Part shown: piece after piece, positions 12,223-26,100 of the stretch | Numbering within the stretch: the stretch's first letter is position 1 | Layout: each line of letters begins with the position of its first letter | Source of the DNA: Styela clava | Lineage: Eukaryota; Chordata; Ascidiacea; Stolidobranchia; Styelidae | Reading direction: 5' to 3' | Assembly (NCBI RefSeq): GCF_964204865.1 | Contig: NC_135250.1 | Span: 13,764,001 to 13,828,000 of the forward strand | DNA: 64,000 bases | Position numbers and translations under genes: made by a program | The notes under the pieces: generated by a model | Databases searched by the model: none | Seen by the model: only the letters and a program-made list of their open reading frames with translations | What the model was told of the DNA's origin: nothing

Positions 12223-13799
12223 TGTTGTACATTGAAGAAATATTTACTATGTGCTCGTGCTTTTTATGCTCAGACATTGCTACTTGAAAAGTTCGACTCT
12301 GTTCATATAAACCGGACGTGACTGGCAACTTTTGCGTCACAGGAAAGTGTTTCTACTTCATTGGCGAAGAAGGTAAGCCTTCGTTGCTGTACATTGTACA
12401 ACGATGAAGTTATTATGTGAAGAAAGCGCCCTTTGGTGATTTAACTGGTTCCCGAACTTTATGTTGCCAGTATGTGAAAATTTTACGGGCATGCCTAAAA
12501 GATAGGAAGGTTGTAAAAGAAAGGGATACCGAGCCGCCGCAGGAAAGTGTATAAATAGCGCTGTCCCGCTTTGGCGAAGAAAGCTGTGTAGACCGATGGG
12601 GGTGAAGTTCTCAATCAATCATTTTATTTCGGCTCTCTGACTAAAACGGAACAATACAAAAAAGTAAACAGACAGCAAATACAGAACAATACAAAAAAGT
12701 AAACAGACAACAAATACAGAGATACCTGGAAGGCGAGCATAACTTGAAATAAAGTTAAAAAAAAAACGTACAAGTACGTGCCCACCCACCAAAAAATAAA
12801 ATAGGGATAATACGAGTATATAATTATAGACTATACAAAAATATGGACACGATTCAAAATCGGGCAGTGCCCATAACTCAATTTAAAATGATGAAATCCA
12901 AATAATTGCTTGAATCAGTGGATAATTTGCATGAAGTAAAATAAGTGCTGCGCTTGAAATAAGACAGCAAAATCCAGGTAGATAAAATTAAATGTAATAG
13001 AATCCCAACGACTTCCTCTGTCTCTGATAGATATAAACAAAATGTTTCAAATGTCCGTATACGATTATGGTAGCTGAGAAATCGCCAGGATTAGCCTTGC
13101 AGTAAATATATATAAATAAAGCTGATCTCGAATGCTGTAAATTTTGGGTCTGAGTTTCCTATATCGCATAGAAATATACAAGTCAAAATCTATGGGAGAC
13201 ATCGCTCGCTGTCTATCTCGTCAGATTGCTATTTTATTCACAGCGTTTGGAGCAAATGGTAACATTTCAGAATTTAACGAAGCTCAAGTTACCCAGAAAA
13301 AAAATCCACTTGTTCATAAGTAAAAACTGAATTTATTCTTAGGCCTCTGAAAAACATTACTCGTAAGTAGCACAAGAGTCAGAATTCACGTCAATATTTT
13401 CTTCAATTTCGGTCCCTCTGAAGCAACAAACTCAAAGCTTAGCAGTATGCCGTTCGATTCAGGAGAGAAAAAATATAATGAAAACTATGCGAAATGTTGA
13501 ATGATTTTCAGCAAAAACTTACAATCATATTAGTTTTTCGTTTCTATTTCGACCTTTGGAGCAAGCATGATATTTTGATTGCGATTTTAGTCAAAAAAAA
13601 ATTAAATCGTAAAATTAAATTGTAACGTTCAAGGTGGGGCAATTTTTTTTAACAATCAAATATCCGAGTTTCACTCCTTGTTCCGAGCAGAAGGGCATTT
13701 GTCGATATATGCGAAATGTAGAATTTTTAGCAACAGAATAAGGCTACGCATAAGCAAACGAAATGGCGTACTCATCAATTCAAATCGTATTGTGTACAG
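12223..13799. other. Intergenic region, no gene recognised
   Basis: This stretch between the convergent TMED and CEP126 genes has no supportable exon. A 35-bp unit containing ACAATACAAAAAAGTAAACA is duplicated in tandem at about 12651-12720. The section 12300-12620 is unusually GC-rich, with repeated GGCGAAGAA words, and may be old transposon sequence. Confidence 0.45.
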
Positions 13800-14640
13800 C
13801 AGTGGTTCTTAAACTGGGTTCGATCGAACCCCTGGGGTTCGGTGGAGCTGTTCCAGGGGTTCGACGAAGGTGCTCTGAAACAATTGCATATTATGAGACT
13901 TTTTTATCACCCTGCATACTAATTATGCAAAAATAACTATAGTTCATGATGACTAATTACTAATGACTTGAACAATTGAATGGAACAATTAATTGGTGTT
14001 ACCCTTATTCATATTCTACCGTACTAATAAAATTTAACTCAATTTTACGGATAAATCGAAGATAGGCAGTAATTGTACATGAATGAATGCAAAATCATAG
14101 CGTGTTTGAATTTCACTAGGTGATAAATTTGCGACAAGGAATAGTTTATCGCAGAGCTTTACCCGAAATTATTATGATCCATTCAGGACAACCTCGATAT
14201 GGCGCCGAATTAATCCTATCTCTATTTCTGTAAAATAAAACAATTGGCAAACGATTTTATTCGCATTTCAGCGCAGTTTAAAGTTTGAGAACAAATTGCT
14301 TGAACTACCAACGTTTATGGGGTATATTATCATCTTTCGGATTTTCAAAGTTATTTTTTATCAGTTTTCGCCTGTTCACCCGCATAACTTATACAACAAA
14401 AACCATCTGCTCATTCTGCCGCCAACGTCATTGTGACAAAACAATGGTTATTGCCACATGGTTATTGATATCTAAGGTTTCATCACAATGTTCATATTCT
14501 ATAACCTTGCAAGAATTAGCTTCCGCTTTATGACGTTACGGTTTGGCTTCTAATTTCAACCGTTCAGTACAATGGGGTTCGGCGGGAGCTTGCAGAATAG
14601 CGCAGGGGTTCGGCAGGCTCACAAAGATTAAGAACCACTG
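13800..14640. mobile_element. Non-autonomous hAT element with exact 8-bp TSD
   Basis: The left end reads CAGTGGTTCTTAAACTGGG and the right end reads AAGATTAAGAACCACTG, giving terminal inverted repeats of about 15 bases with the CAGTGGTTCTTAA pattern common in hAT transposons. The element is flanked by perfect 8-bp duplications, GTGTACAG at 13792-13799 and 14641-14648, which is diagnostic of hAT insertion. A second, subterminal inverted match (GGGGTTCGGTGGAGC against GGCGGGAGC near the right end) supports the limits. No transposase frame is present, so it depends on another copy for movement. Confidence 0.92.
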
Positions 14641-14648
14641 GTGTACAG

Positions 14649-17120
14649 TGTATGTGTTATGCTAATAATACCTTATTATGAGCGGAAAGACACGACGAAC
14701 GTCTACACAACATTTGGTGGGGAATTATAGCGTACGCATGCTGTTGAAGTTTTAATATTGTTGTATTCAATCTTCGGAGGAGGAAATTTTGCAATACGAA
14801 ACTTATCCCCGCTCCGAACAAGGCCAGGTACAAGCAGCAACTAGATTCTCTCCACAGACTTACCTCGCTGTCGAAGTTATCCGAAATACTTGGTTATTTC
14901 TTTGCATGCTTCGATGATCAAAAATCATTAAAATAATAAGTTTCTTTTCAATAGTAGTATTGGTTCATATTTCGATTAGTTTATCATGATTATTTGGTCG
15001 CACATACTATTTTGCAATGGATTGAAGCTTCTCGTTTCACCGCACACTATATTACTTTGTTTTCGATTCCGCACCGGTATACTCATTTTACTGTTTAGTT
15101 ATATGTATAGAGTAGACCATATGAGGTTATGTAAAAAAGCTTATGGTATATATGTGAAATTTTGCTACTTGTATAAGTTTAGCGTACTATGTATGAACCG
15201 CGTACGTGATATTTTAATTTGGTTCTGGGGAAGATATAATACATTAGTGTGTATTGGGGGTGATTGCCGCAGTGTTTAACGCGAGTGCACACAGCCCTCA
15301 GTACCATAACATGTCTCCGTATTCATCACTTGGTTTGTATTTCCCCTGCTCCAAGGTCTGGGTCGCCGACATGTATTAGGGCGAGACTCGCACGCTAACT
15401 TCTTTTTTTTACATATATCTCGTATTGTCACAATGTTCCGATTAGACACTTCTGTTCTTTTCACTTGAATTCATCTCCGAGTTTGAAGCCAGGTTGGAGG
15501 GTATCTTATTATCCCATGCCCCAAGATGAGATTGCCCATGTAGTAGGTTATAGTAGTTTCGTTTCATGTCTTACGTTTGGATTTCATTTGAAGTTTAGGC
15601 AAATTTTCAGATTTAATAAAAGCTGAATATCTTTCATAATGTTATTGCTAGATTTGTCGTCACTCTGCTTCTCGAAATCGTGCGCAGTGTGAGAGCAACT
15701 TCAAAAAACCTTGAGACGTCTGAAATAACTTGCTGAAAAATTCTCCAGTTTTACTAGATTGGATCTCCAAACCAGTCAAACTATGAGGTAGTTTATTTGT
15801 TTTTCATGATTTTATTATCTAAAAACTATGAAGCAGAAGATGCAATTTTACGAGATTACTTATTCACGAAGTCTTTAATAGTGTATTTGGTTGCAACACT
15901 ATCTGGCATGAACCGCCAGCAATATTGGAAATGCAGGTTAAAATTGAAAAAAAAAAACGGTAGGAGCGCATTAAGACTTACCAAGACCTGGGTAATGATT
16001 TCATGGTTACTATATAAAATGTTCAACTGTGCCTCACGTGCAACGACATGAAAACAAAAGACAACAGGTCGAAGCATAGCGCAAAAAATTACAAAAAAAA
16101 TAGTTAGCTCCCACTGTTTATCACTGTATAACTCATTGGATAATGAATAATACATTACACAATTAATTAATCATGTATATAATACAGAAAACATAGCAAG
16201 CTGTCGACCTAACAAAATATATATATGTAGTTGTGTCGCGATCGGTTGCTGTAATGTGGCTGTGAGATCAGAAGACCTAAGATTCCGAATTGGTTTTTGG
16301 TGAAAACAGAAACTCGCCAAGTGGAATAAATAGCAAATAGCATCCGACCTCAAGTCTAGCCGGCGAAGAAGGAAATAAATATTTCATGGGGTGTGACCGG
16401 GGTCCCATAATGCAATTTAGAATGGTTACATATTAGTTGGAACCGGCAAAAACAGTCTATATAATGTGTCTGCATAATAGTATGAGATAACATAGAAATG
16501 TATATTACAATGTAAAGACGGACATTAAACAAGCTCCGTGACAGACTCTCTTATTCAAAATGCACATCGTCCCCTCAAACTAGAACAACGTTTCCTATAG
16601 ATAATTGCTCGCATTGTACACACGAGCTCATAGGGGAAATAAAATTAGGGTAGTTGCGAACGAGTTTGTACACACAATATAAAATAATATTATTCAATCA
16701 CAGTGGTAATCCTTCAAATATTTAGGTCTTTTTATAACTGGGTTCACTAGTGTTCGTCAGTTTAGAAATTGCGAAAATCTCCCACATGATTAACTATTCA
16801 CATCTGGGCCATTACCACGGGCGCAAACATGATTTATGCATGATTTAGCCATTATTTGAGTTTAAGCACCAGAAACACATCTGATTACTACAGAACATGG
16901 CTCGAATTGAGACAAATTATCACGCGCCAATAAATGTAAAAAAATCATTTTTTGTACCATTTGTTTATATTACCGGAAGCCATCATTCTAGTACATTTAC
17001 ATATTAATGATAACACAAAAATACTTGGTAAAATCACAGTTTCACTTGAATAAGCAACTATTATTAAATACAGAATAGGAATTTAAGGACGTAGAGAAGT
17101 TAATGATAATGAAAAAAAAA
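14649..17120. other. Intergenic region, no gene recognised
   Basis: No supportable exon is seen. The right end is expected to hold the 3' untranslated region of CEP126, which is read leftwards and stops at 17121. Short frames here (for example 14986-15279 and 15856-16155) show no similarity or splice support. Confidence 0.45.
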
Positions 17121-20100
17121 TCAAATTTCACGAGTTGCAGTTTGTAACGAGTCAAGTGCTTTTAAGATTTGTTCCTCTGGAACATTTTGTTCAATTAGAG
17201 CTTCTACAAGACGGAAAGTCTTCACACTTTCCGTAAGTTGCTGTCGGCGCATTGTTGCAAATGCTGGATCCACGTTGGTGACCAATGGTATTGTCCCTCC
17301 AACCTAAGATGAAACAAATTTTGATTTCAACGGTTATTAGATTTTACTTACGAAGGGAGTCAGTAGGGATGAATGAAAAATTGTTACCGATTTCACGGTA
17401 TGTCTATATGCAAAAACATCACTTCCGTTTAAAACTCTCCAATCATAAGTAGTTGACGAAATAATTTATTATTACATAGTATGTTGAGAAATATTTAAAG
17501 TTGATATCTGGAAGGTTTTAGAAGGTGATTGGATTCAAAACTCGGTTTGCTTTAAATTTGTGGCAAGCTTATGTCTTTAGTTTATCCGTCTATTAGCAAA
17601 TTTACCAACAATTTTGAACTTCTGAAATTAGATAATTTGAGTTGAATCATACGGAGAGTTTAACATCGTTGATTAAGTTTTAAACATCATTCCACATACA
17701 ATAATTGAATAATCCCAGAACTGACTTTGGGCCATTCACCAAACTTCGTTACAAGTTTAGTAGCAAAGCATCAAAAAGTAAAGTATGGCAGGAGGACTCG
17801 CTTTCAAACAATGTGTTACTCGCCAGCTGATGGAAGCAAGTGAGCTGGATAAGTGATCAAAAAATAAATTTTGTTCAACGAGTACCATGGGCAAGATAGT
17901 CGATGGGAGTTCCGTCAAGGCAATGTCAACAATTATTTCGATGTTACCTATACGCAATAAATGATCGCTGCATACCCGAACAGTCAACTCGTTTTTGTGT
18001 TTGATTATAACAAATTTTGGCAAATACGCCCTGTGCCTTTTTGCGACGTTTGGTTAATTTTGGAAATTATATTAATGAAACAAAATTATAGAAAATGAAG
18101 TATCACTTTGGTGTGTGAAAAAAATCTATGGTGTGTATAGTTCAGAAAGAGATTCATAGCCCTTCCCGAGATAATTTTTTAAACATTCTATCCTATTCCT
18201 ATATTCAAGTATGGATACAAGTTAGTTTGTTAGTTAATCTTTTGTTCAAGATTAATTTAATTAAGATTAATTAAATGCAAATTAGATGTACCCCAAAAAA
18301 CTTTACCAAAGTTATTTTATCAAACAAACCACAAACACTACTTTTGCCATGCAACTGTAAATCTGGCATGCTGTAGAGGCATTAGATAAATATTTGTGTT
18401 CTATTGTGGAGTTTGCAAGAGCATGAAACGGAATATCACAATTTAATTTCATATACCGGTACATTAATGAAATATTTTCCACTGTGAAAAATAAGTAACT
18501 GATGCATTCCTACTATCAGGAATGAAATTTTGATGAAGAAGAATTTTGCTATTTTAAAATTTATTGTGAATAGTAGAAGGATAAAGTACCTTTTCTTGTA
18601 GTTGTGATCCACGGGCGCTCCAAGGTCTGAAATCCTGACCACCATATTGTTGTTGTGACGAATAGGAATTGACATTTTTTGCGCTTAAAATGCAAAAAAA
18701 TTAAAATGCTATGTGTGATCAACTCAAAGTATTTTTCATTTTATCCTTGTACTTTCGATTTCCTTGGTGGGTAGGACATTCCACTAATGGCCAATGAACA
18801 AGCCTATTTCATTAGGTTTTTAAAGTTGAACCTTGTTTACTCAGGGAAAAATGAAAACGGAAAAATGAAAAACACTACATTCCAGCAAATTATATTCTTA
18901 ACATAATTATCACCTTTTTGAAATTCTGTGCTTTTCCAACTTCGATTGCATCTTTTGTGTTCCGTTACCTTTATAATGTTGCGTTTTACTATGTGTTTGG
19001 AAACTTTGGTCTTCGGGTTTGGAAATTTTACTGAAAATTCCACCATCAATTGAAATAATATTCGCAGAAATTTGTTTTGAAGATGTATCAAGTTGAGATG
19101 AGCCCCAAGCTATTTTCCTGGATAATTTACCACAAGTCATATATTGGATTTATGTTAAACATCAGTTAAAAATAAATGATATTCCAACTATATGGTTTTT
19201 AGGCATTAATTTTTTCGATTACATATATTTTCCTTTCAATTTGTTCGCTGCACGATAACCAACATTGTTTTTTTTCGCGTCACCCTTCACCGTGAAATGC
19301 CATTTTTGTGTTGTTTTCCTAGTTTTTGTTTGCATCAAGTGTATGTTCATTTTGATGAAAAATAAACTACTGACTGACTGACTGACTACTACTGACATGG
19401 ATTAGGAATGTCTATATTTAAGCATCATTACTTATTTTCGAAGAAAACTTTGGCGCGTATCATGATTTTATTGTGAAAATCGTCTCTATTTAAATATGAA
19501 AATATAATCCTATTCATGAACAGCTTCAATTAGATTTACCTTTCTGAAGTACCATAATCATTCTTTACTGCAGCAGTATTATTTGTAATTCGACTTTTAT
19601 TCCATGCTAAATATGCTCTAACCTGGAAACAATAAAAAATAGCATCACCTCCAAGTTTTACTTGTTAATGCACAAATCATTCATGAAAAATAGTTGAAGG
19701 AATAATCTGTGACAATTGAGTCAACATAAAAAAAATCAACTTATATAAATGAAATGCATCCGAAAGCAAGTTATATACCGGTAATTTGGTATGCAGTATA
19801 CTTCACATTCAAACTATTTAGTTTTTAAATATGTCTCCCATTATAAATTGCAAAGAATCATGTTCACCTTATCCCATAACAAATCAATCTCTTGGTCTGT
19901 GGGCGTACCATTCAAAGGTATTCTATGTGTTATATCAGTAGACAAATTTTTCCTCCATGAACTACTTCCATAGGTTATGGGTTTTGAACTTGTAACATTT
20001 ATTGTCACCTATAAAATAATAACACTAATAATATAGAAAATACATATTTATCATGGAGGAGAGATAAGAACATATAATCTGGCGAAAAACCGGCCTCTCA

Positions 20101-23100
20101 TCCGGCTACCAGTCCATGTCACCAGGTTTGGGATTGGTTAGCCAGTTATTTTTTTCGTTTTCAGATGTGTGGACTTGATAGTGGAGCAAGTCATAACCGA
20201 CCAGCGGTTACATGAACCACCCCACGACGGCAAGGAGTCTAGCCATCCTCTTACACATAATTCTTCCATAATTCTTCTCTCAGGATTCTACAGACTCACA
20301 CAAGGTAAAGAGGTGCAGTAGCGAGCATATTCCTAATGCTATCAAAATGTGCCACACCGCTGAGTGAGTATTCCTAATTAATGTGGTGCAATCTATTCCA
20401 AAATAATACACTACAAAAAAACACTTGAATTGGAATTAGTACAAATTTTGATGGCAAATACTGACCTGATTTCCTTGATTGACATTTCTGATTTCATCAC
20501 TTGGTTGCGATAAGTTTCCTTGACTTTTCAAAGTACTCATTGTTACAGCTTCTCCTCTGTTATCAAGTTTTCCTTTCCGATGAAACATTATCTTATTATG
20601 TAATACTGATGCTCTTTTGTTGTTATTAGCGGCAGGCGAACGTTGACGAGTGACACCTTAAACCATTATCATTCAATGAGTCACAAGAGATATCCATATT
20701 TTAAAATGAGTTTTACAATTTAGTTAGATTTTCAAGTTTTAACTTTGTTGACATAAAACCAATGTTATACAAACTTTACCTGTATGTCTTAACATAAAGC
20801 CTGTATAGTCTGCACTAAACGATTTGAGCATAAAAGGACCACGAAATTACTTTACAGCTCAGCCCAAACAAAAAGCATAATTATGCACTTTGATTAAGCA
20901 CAAAATTCCAAATCTACCTTACCAATACAAGATGATTATTGTAGAACATAACAACAAAATGCTTGAAACAACAAGTGGTACATTGTGCTAAGCCCTAAAA
21001 TTAGTTCGAATTTCGAAGGAAATTATTCAAAGGGGTTGTTACAGTCAATCTCATGGTCACGGCTTCCTCAATCATCCATGCAATAGGTAGCCTAAACACC
21101 GATTTGAACAAAGTAGAAGCACTGAACTTGTCTAATTCTTACACTATTCGTGAATACTTTGTAAGCAGTTTCTCATTGATAAAACTCAAATCTAACAACA
21201 TTTTATAAATGAAAATTCCTAAATTTCTTGAAAGGAAAGTGGATAAGATAGCTCATTCGTACTGCAAACTCTGGCATATGTTCTGATTACCAGTCAAGGT
21301 TGGGTGTAATAATAGCTAATCAGTTTCTGATGCATGGCAGTGAGTTTTCAGAATATAATTCCTTCCACAAATCTCAGAGGACCACACTAGCTTATCTCTT
21401 ATACCGACATCGTTTTGAAAGAGGTGTGATCCAACTCAATTTCTGGATTAGGTTTCGGAATGCTTCAGGCATACTCGTATCATGTACTACTAAATAATGA
21501 TTCCAATGACAAGCATATCTGCATGATGCCTATAACGTATCAGCTTCATTAAAGATCGTTAGATACAACTTAGACACAACACAAGTAAGATTTTTAAAAA
21601 ACAAATTAAGATTTCATGTAGCGGTATATTTGTATAGGATTTTTGATATAGGACAATAAAGCCGATAAGATAGGTCACTGTGGCTGTAGCTAACCATATA
21701 CAACTTAAGTAGTAAGTGATTTACCAAATTTATTTCTTGCCATTGTTGTAAACTGCTTGTCTGAGGAAGTCTGACTCTGGTCGGACGAAACGTTACAGAA
21801 ATACATTTGTGTTAGTGTGCAGCTGGACTCTTTAATTGAATAACTTAAGTAGTGTTGCAAAATTTTTTATAAAGACCTACCTGCACTATTGACAAAAATT
21901 TCTCCCGGTGAAGCTTTAACATCTCTAGAAGGTTTGGAATCTTCATTTGGATCTATAGAGTAATTTATACAAGTAGACATTGACAAATTTGGTGATTTTT
22001 TTTGTGGGGGTGGATGAGGTTGGATCTTTACAGAAACTTCTTTGGCTTGATAAAATTTTCTGCCGCTACCTCTTCCTTTACCACCTTTTATTGCCCTTGC
22101 AGGGGATGTTTTGGGTCGAACTGGAATTTTTTTTGAAGATTGTTTGACAGATTTTTCTGAATTTCTCACTACTTGCGGTTTGGGTACTGGTGATGCCTGA
22201 AACTGTACAGGAGTGTTTTCATGCATATCAAGTGCGGATGATGTTCCATCATTGTATTGTACTTGATGCCATCTTACACTTTTTGTTTCTGCAGAATGAG
22301 CACGATTTCTGTTCCTGTCTCTGTCATCAGTTGTAATAACATTGATTCCATGTAGCCATTTCTGACGCGCAATACCGGCTGACTGATAAGCTGGACGTGC
22401 GAACGCATTTCGCAATTCACTGTCATATTTGGAGTATCGTCGTAAAATTCCTTTCAGTGCAATTCGTTCTTTCTTGTTGTCATCCTGATCACATTGTGCG
22501 TCATCAGATTGCTCATCAATCTTGTCATTTTTGGGCGTCTTCTGGCCTATTACATTATCAGGCGAGGTTACGAATCCAATTTTAGTCACACTGATTTTTT
22601 TTGTAGCTGCAGGAGTATTTTCTTGTCTCATTTCAAAAGTATTTGCAATCGCTGTAGGGTCTTTATTTGAAGTTACAACTGCATTTTTTTGGTTTTGTTC
22701 TTCATTAAAAAATGGACTTACAGGGGTTGACGTTGTTCCTCTACGAATGGATGCAGAAGTCTGCGAAGGTTTAATATCAATATAAGGTGTTTCTGGAACT
22801 TTTCGGGGCTGTTGCGTAGGTTTTCTTGACTGATGGAGGACAATAGGTGTTTTGTTGTGAATTATATACCCAGCACTCGAAGTCCATGATTCGAAATGTT
22901 TTTGTGAAGTTTTGGTTGGAGAAATTGGTAGGTTAGGTTTAGATTCTTCGTAAGATGATCTAGAGCGTATATTCAGTGATTCAGTAATATTGTTGAATGA
23001 ATTAGTCTTCTGTGATTTATTTGTCATTCCCGCACTCCAAGGCCTGTACGATTTCACATAATATGTTATTCGGCCTGTTGTAGCATCTCTTTTGCAAAGC

Positions 23101-26100
23101 ACACCAGTCTCAAAACTATGCATAATAGGTTTGCCATTTGCTTCTGAAACACTTGTATTAGGTGGCTCTTTATTTTCAACATAGGTAGTCAGAGCAGCAT
23201 TGGTGTAATTTGTCTGTGAAGTAAAAGGTTGATTAGATTTACATATTTATCATGGAGGGGGGGGGGGGGGAGGGAGGAAAGTCGATGAGACAGCTTAAGC
23301 ATATGGCTGACCACTGCCTCTCGTCCGATTACCAGTCCATGTTGGGTAAGGCATTGGATAGCCAGTTATTTTTTCAGATGCATGAACTTCGTGATGGAGG
23401 ACGTCGTAACCGACCACCAGTTACATGAACCACCCTATGGCGGCGAAAAGTCCAGCAATCCACTCGCACATAATTATCCCCCATGGGATTCGAACCTGCA
23501 AACCCACACAGGGTAATCAGAGATTTGGTGGCGAGCGTTATTCCTGATGCTTAGCACGAAGTGCTACACCGCTCAGCCAAGGAGACACAAAAAACTAAAT
23601 ACCCTATGTCACGCTTCATTTATATTTTAAAGAAAATCGATAGTTTTTAGTGTAATTCGACCTACATTTTGTAATTGAGGTGATGGAGGTATTTCATGTT
23701 CTGTTGCAATATGATGATTGTTTTTATGCTGGAATTTCAAATCACTGCTGATAGTACTATTAGTAGAATTATCATATTTCTTTATGTAGTTAGTTGAAAC
23801 AGATGAAGAACCAGAAAGTGAACTTCCATGCAGTGAATCTTGACCATCATTATCTATAAAAACAAAAACAAGAAAATTACAAACAAGCCAATTACAGAGT
23901 CAAGAATGACGGGTCGTGATTGATTTTCATCGACTAAATCTCAAAATTTATGTGGAAGATTAATGCATAATAGAAATAACAACATGGCAAGGTGGCAACT
24001 GCATTATGCAGAATTTTTGGTTAAGATACTGATTAGTACGATAATACAAATAGATGAATACTAACGTAATCAGACTTCAATATTTTAGATTTTACTTTCA
24101 TTTCTCTTTTTTGTGGATAGAAAATATGACATTAGTTAATCTTATATACAAAAATGTTTTCTTTAATCTGCAGCAATATCTTATACTGAACTCACCATCC
24201 AGCAAGTTGACATCCTGTTGTAATCCACTTTCTGCATGTTTTAACTCAAGTATTTCACGATTTATATCTTCAGAAAACTCCTATGTTGAAAATTATAAAA
24301 CCCATATCAATTCCTGGAATGACTCAAATTAGGAGAGGTGTTTGGTAAAAAAGAAGACTGAGCATTTGGACCAGAATGGCTTTCAAAAGTATTTTCTGAA
24401 TAGTCACTTTCTGGGTTAATCAGAAAGATGGAGCTTTGAAGCATGTTGCATACGTGGTAGTATGAATAGATTACAATTTGTATCTGTCCAACAAAACTTT
24501 TTAGTCATGCTTTAAGCTTATTTGCGTTAGTCTTCCTGAACTCTTAGAAGGTTTATTCATTTTTAGTGATTGTAGGTTTATTAAAATTATATATTACTAT
24601 CGCCCATACCTTTGCTGTTTGTGGAGTTGATCGTGTTGTTTGGTTCGGTGTTTGGTTTTCATATTGTCGAGGTTGATGCAATGATGTAGGAGTCGATCTA
24701 GGATGATAAAACATAAGATGATGTCAAAAGTATTAAGCAAAGGATAAACGGCCATTAAAATGTCACATTTTACTTTTGAGATCAACAAAATTAACAAATA
24801 CTCAAAAGAATTGACAATTATGCAGCATGAATAAAAGTAAGGACATGCTTGCTCAGAAAAAGTGAATCACCATCAATTTCCTCATCCCGATAGCTTTTCG
24901 CACCCTATTCACTAATTTACCAATTATCTATATTCCACAACTAACTTTGCATAATCTTGATATGTCACAGTTGAATTGACACCATCTCCGTCACCTCCTC
25001 TTACTCGCTGCAAAATCTCCTCAAGACTTGGTATCGTTTGAGTAAGTTCTAAGTAAATAAAATATGGAAAAATTTTTTTCAAATAATTCATTAAATATGT
25101 CGCAATGGTTTGAAAACATGTAGACACTTCGTTAATGGTTTTAACACTTACTACAAAGACGTCAGGATTCCAATTTCTAAAAAAAACTCGTTGTCCTGAT
25201 ACAACTATAACTAAACATTCCTCCTAACAATACAATACAACAATGAGAAACATGAGAATATCGAGTATTGGTAATCAATAGGCTTTGTACAATGGTAGTT
25301 TGTACCCAACCCAAAATGTGATGGAGAAATCATGTGCACTCAATTCTAATGCTATATTCAACCTGGGTCTTGACCAGAAAGAAACTTGTTTCATATATAT
25401 TTGTCAAGGTATTATCAAAAAAATGTTGATCCCTTAGATTGGTGTGAAAGTATAATTATAAAAGCATATATAGTATATAGGCATGATTATGAAAGCAGAA
25501 ATGAGTCAGATTGACAAGTTAAATACATTGGAAGAAAACAAAAAAAAATAAGGAGGTAGGTATTACTATCAAGACTTGAAAGGGACACATGTGTGAATAG
25601 GAAACTGGGACTGGATTTCATTAAAACTCTGGAATCAAAATTTTTCATTTTGGGCTCTGCAGATCAACAAACTCAGTCACTAACAACAAGTCACTGGAAA
25701 TACATATATTTTTGGCAAAAGTCCACATATGCCCAATTTTTCCATATATATATTATGTAATTAAGACAGTATTTTGTCTGCACATGGAGTGTAAAAAGAA
25801 TCAGAATTCAATATCAAATATGTGTCATATTTTTCTTTTACTAAATTTACAACTTTATTAATCATAGACGCAATGCATTCATCTCAAGTTCAGTTCTCTA
25901 AAATGACCAAAGAATATTGCCAAATTGCAAACATTTTATTATCATCAGATTAAAACAGCAATAGTTAATTTTTCTTTGATTTGGAAAAACTTTTTGCAGG
26001 TAACACAGCTCATGAATCTGAGTAAAGATTGTGTCTGAGTTCTAAACTATATTGCCAAAAAATGTCAAAACAAAACACTGTTAATGAAATATAATTAACA

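Noticed and set aside
14285..14533. Plus-strand 82-codon frame
   Set aside because: It lies wholly inside the hAT element at 13800-14640 and shows no transposase motif.
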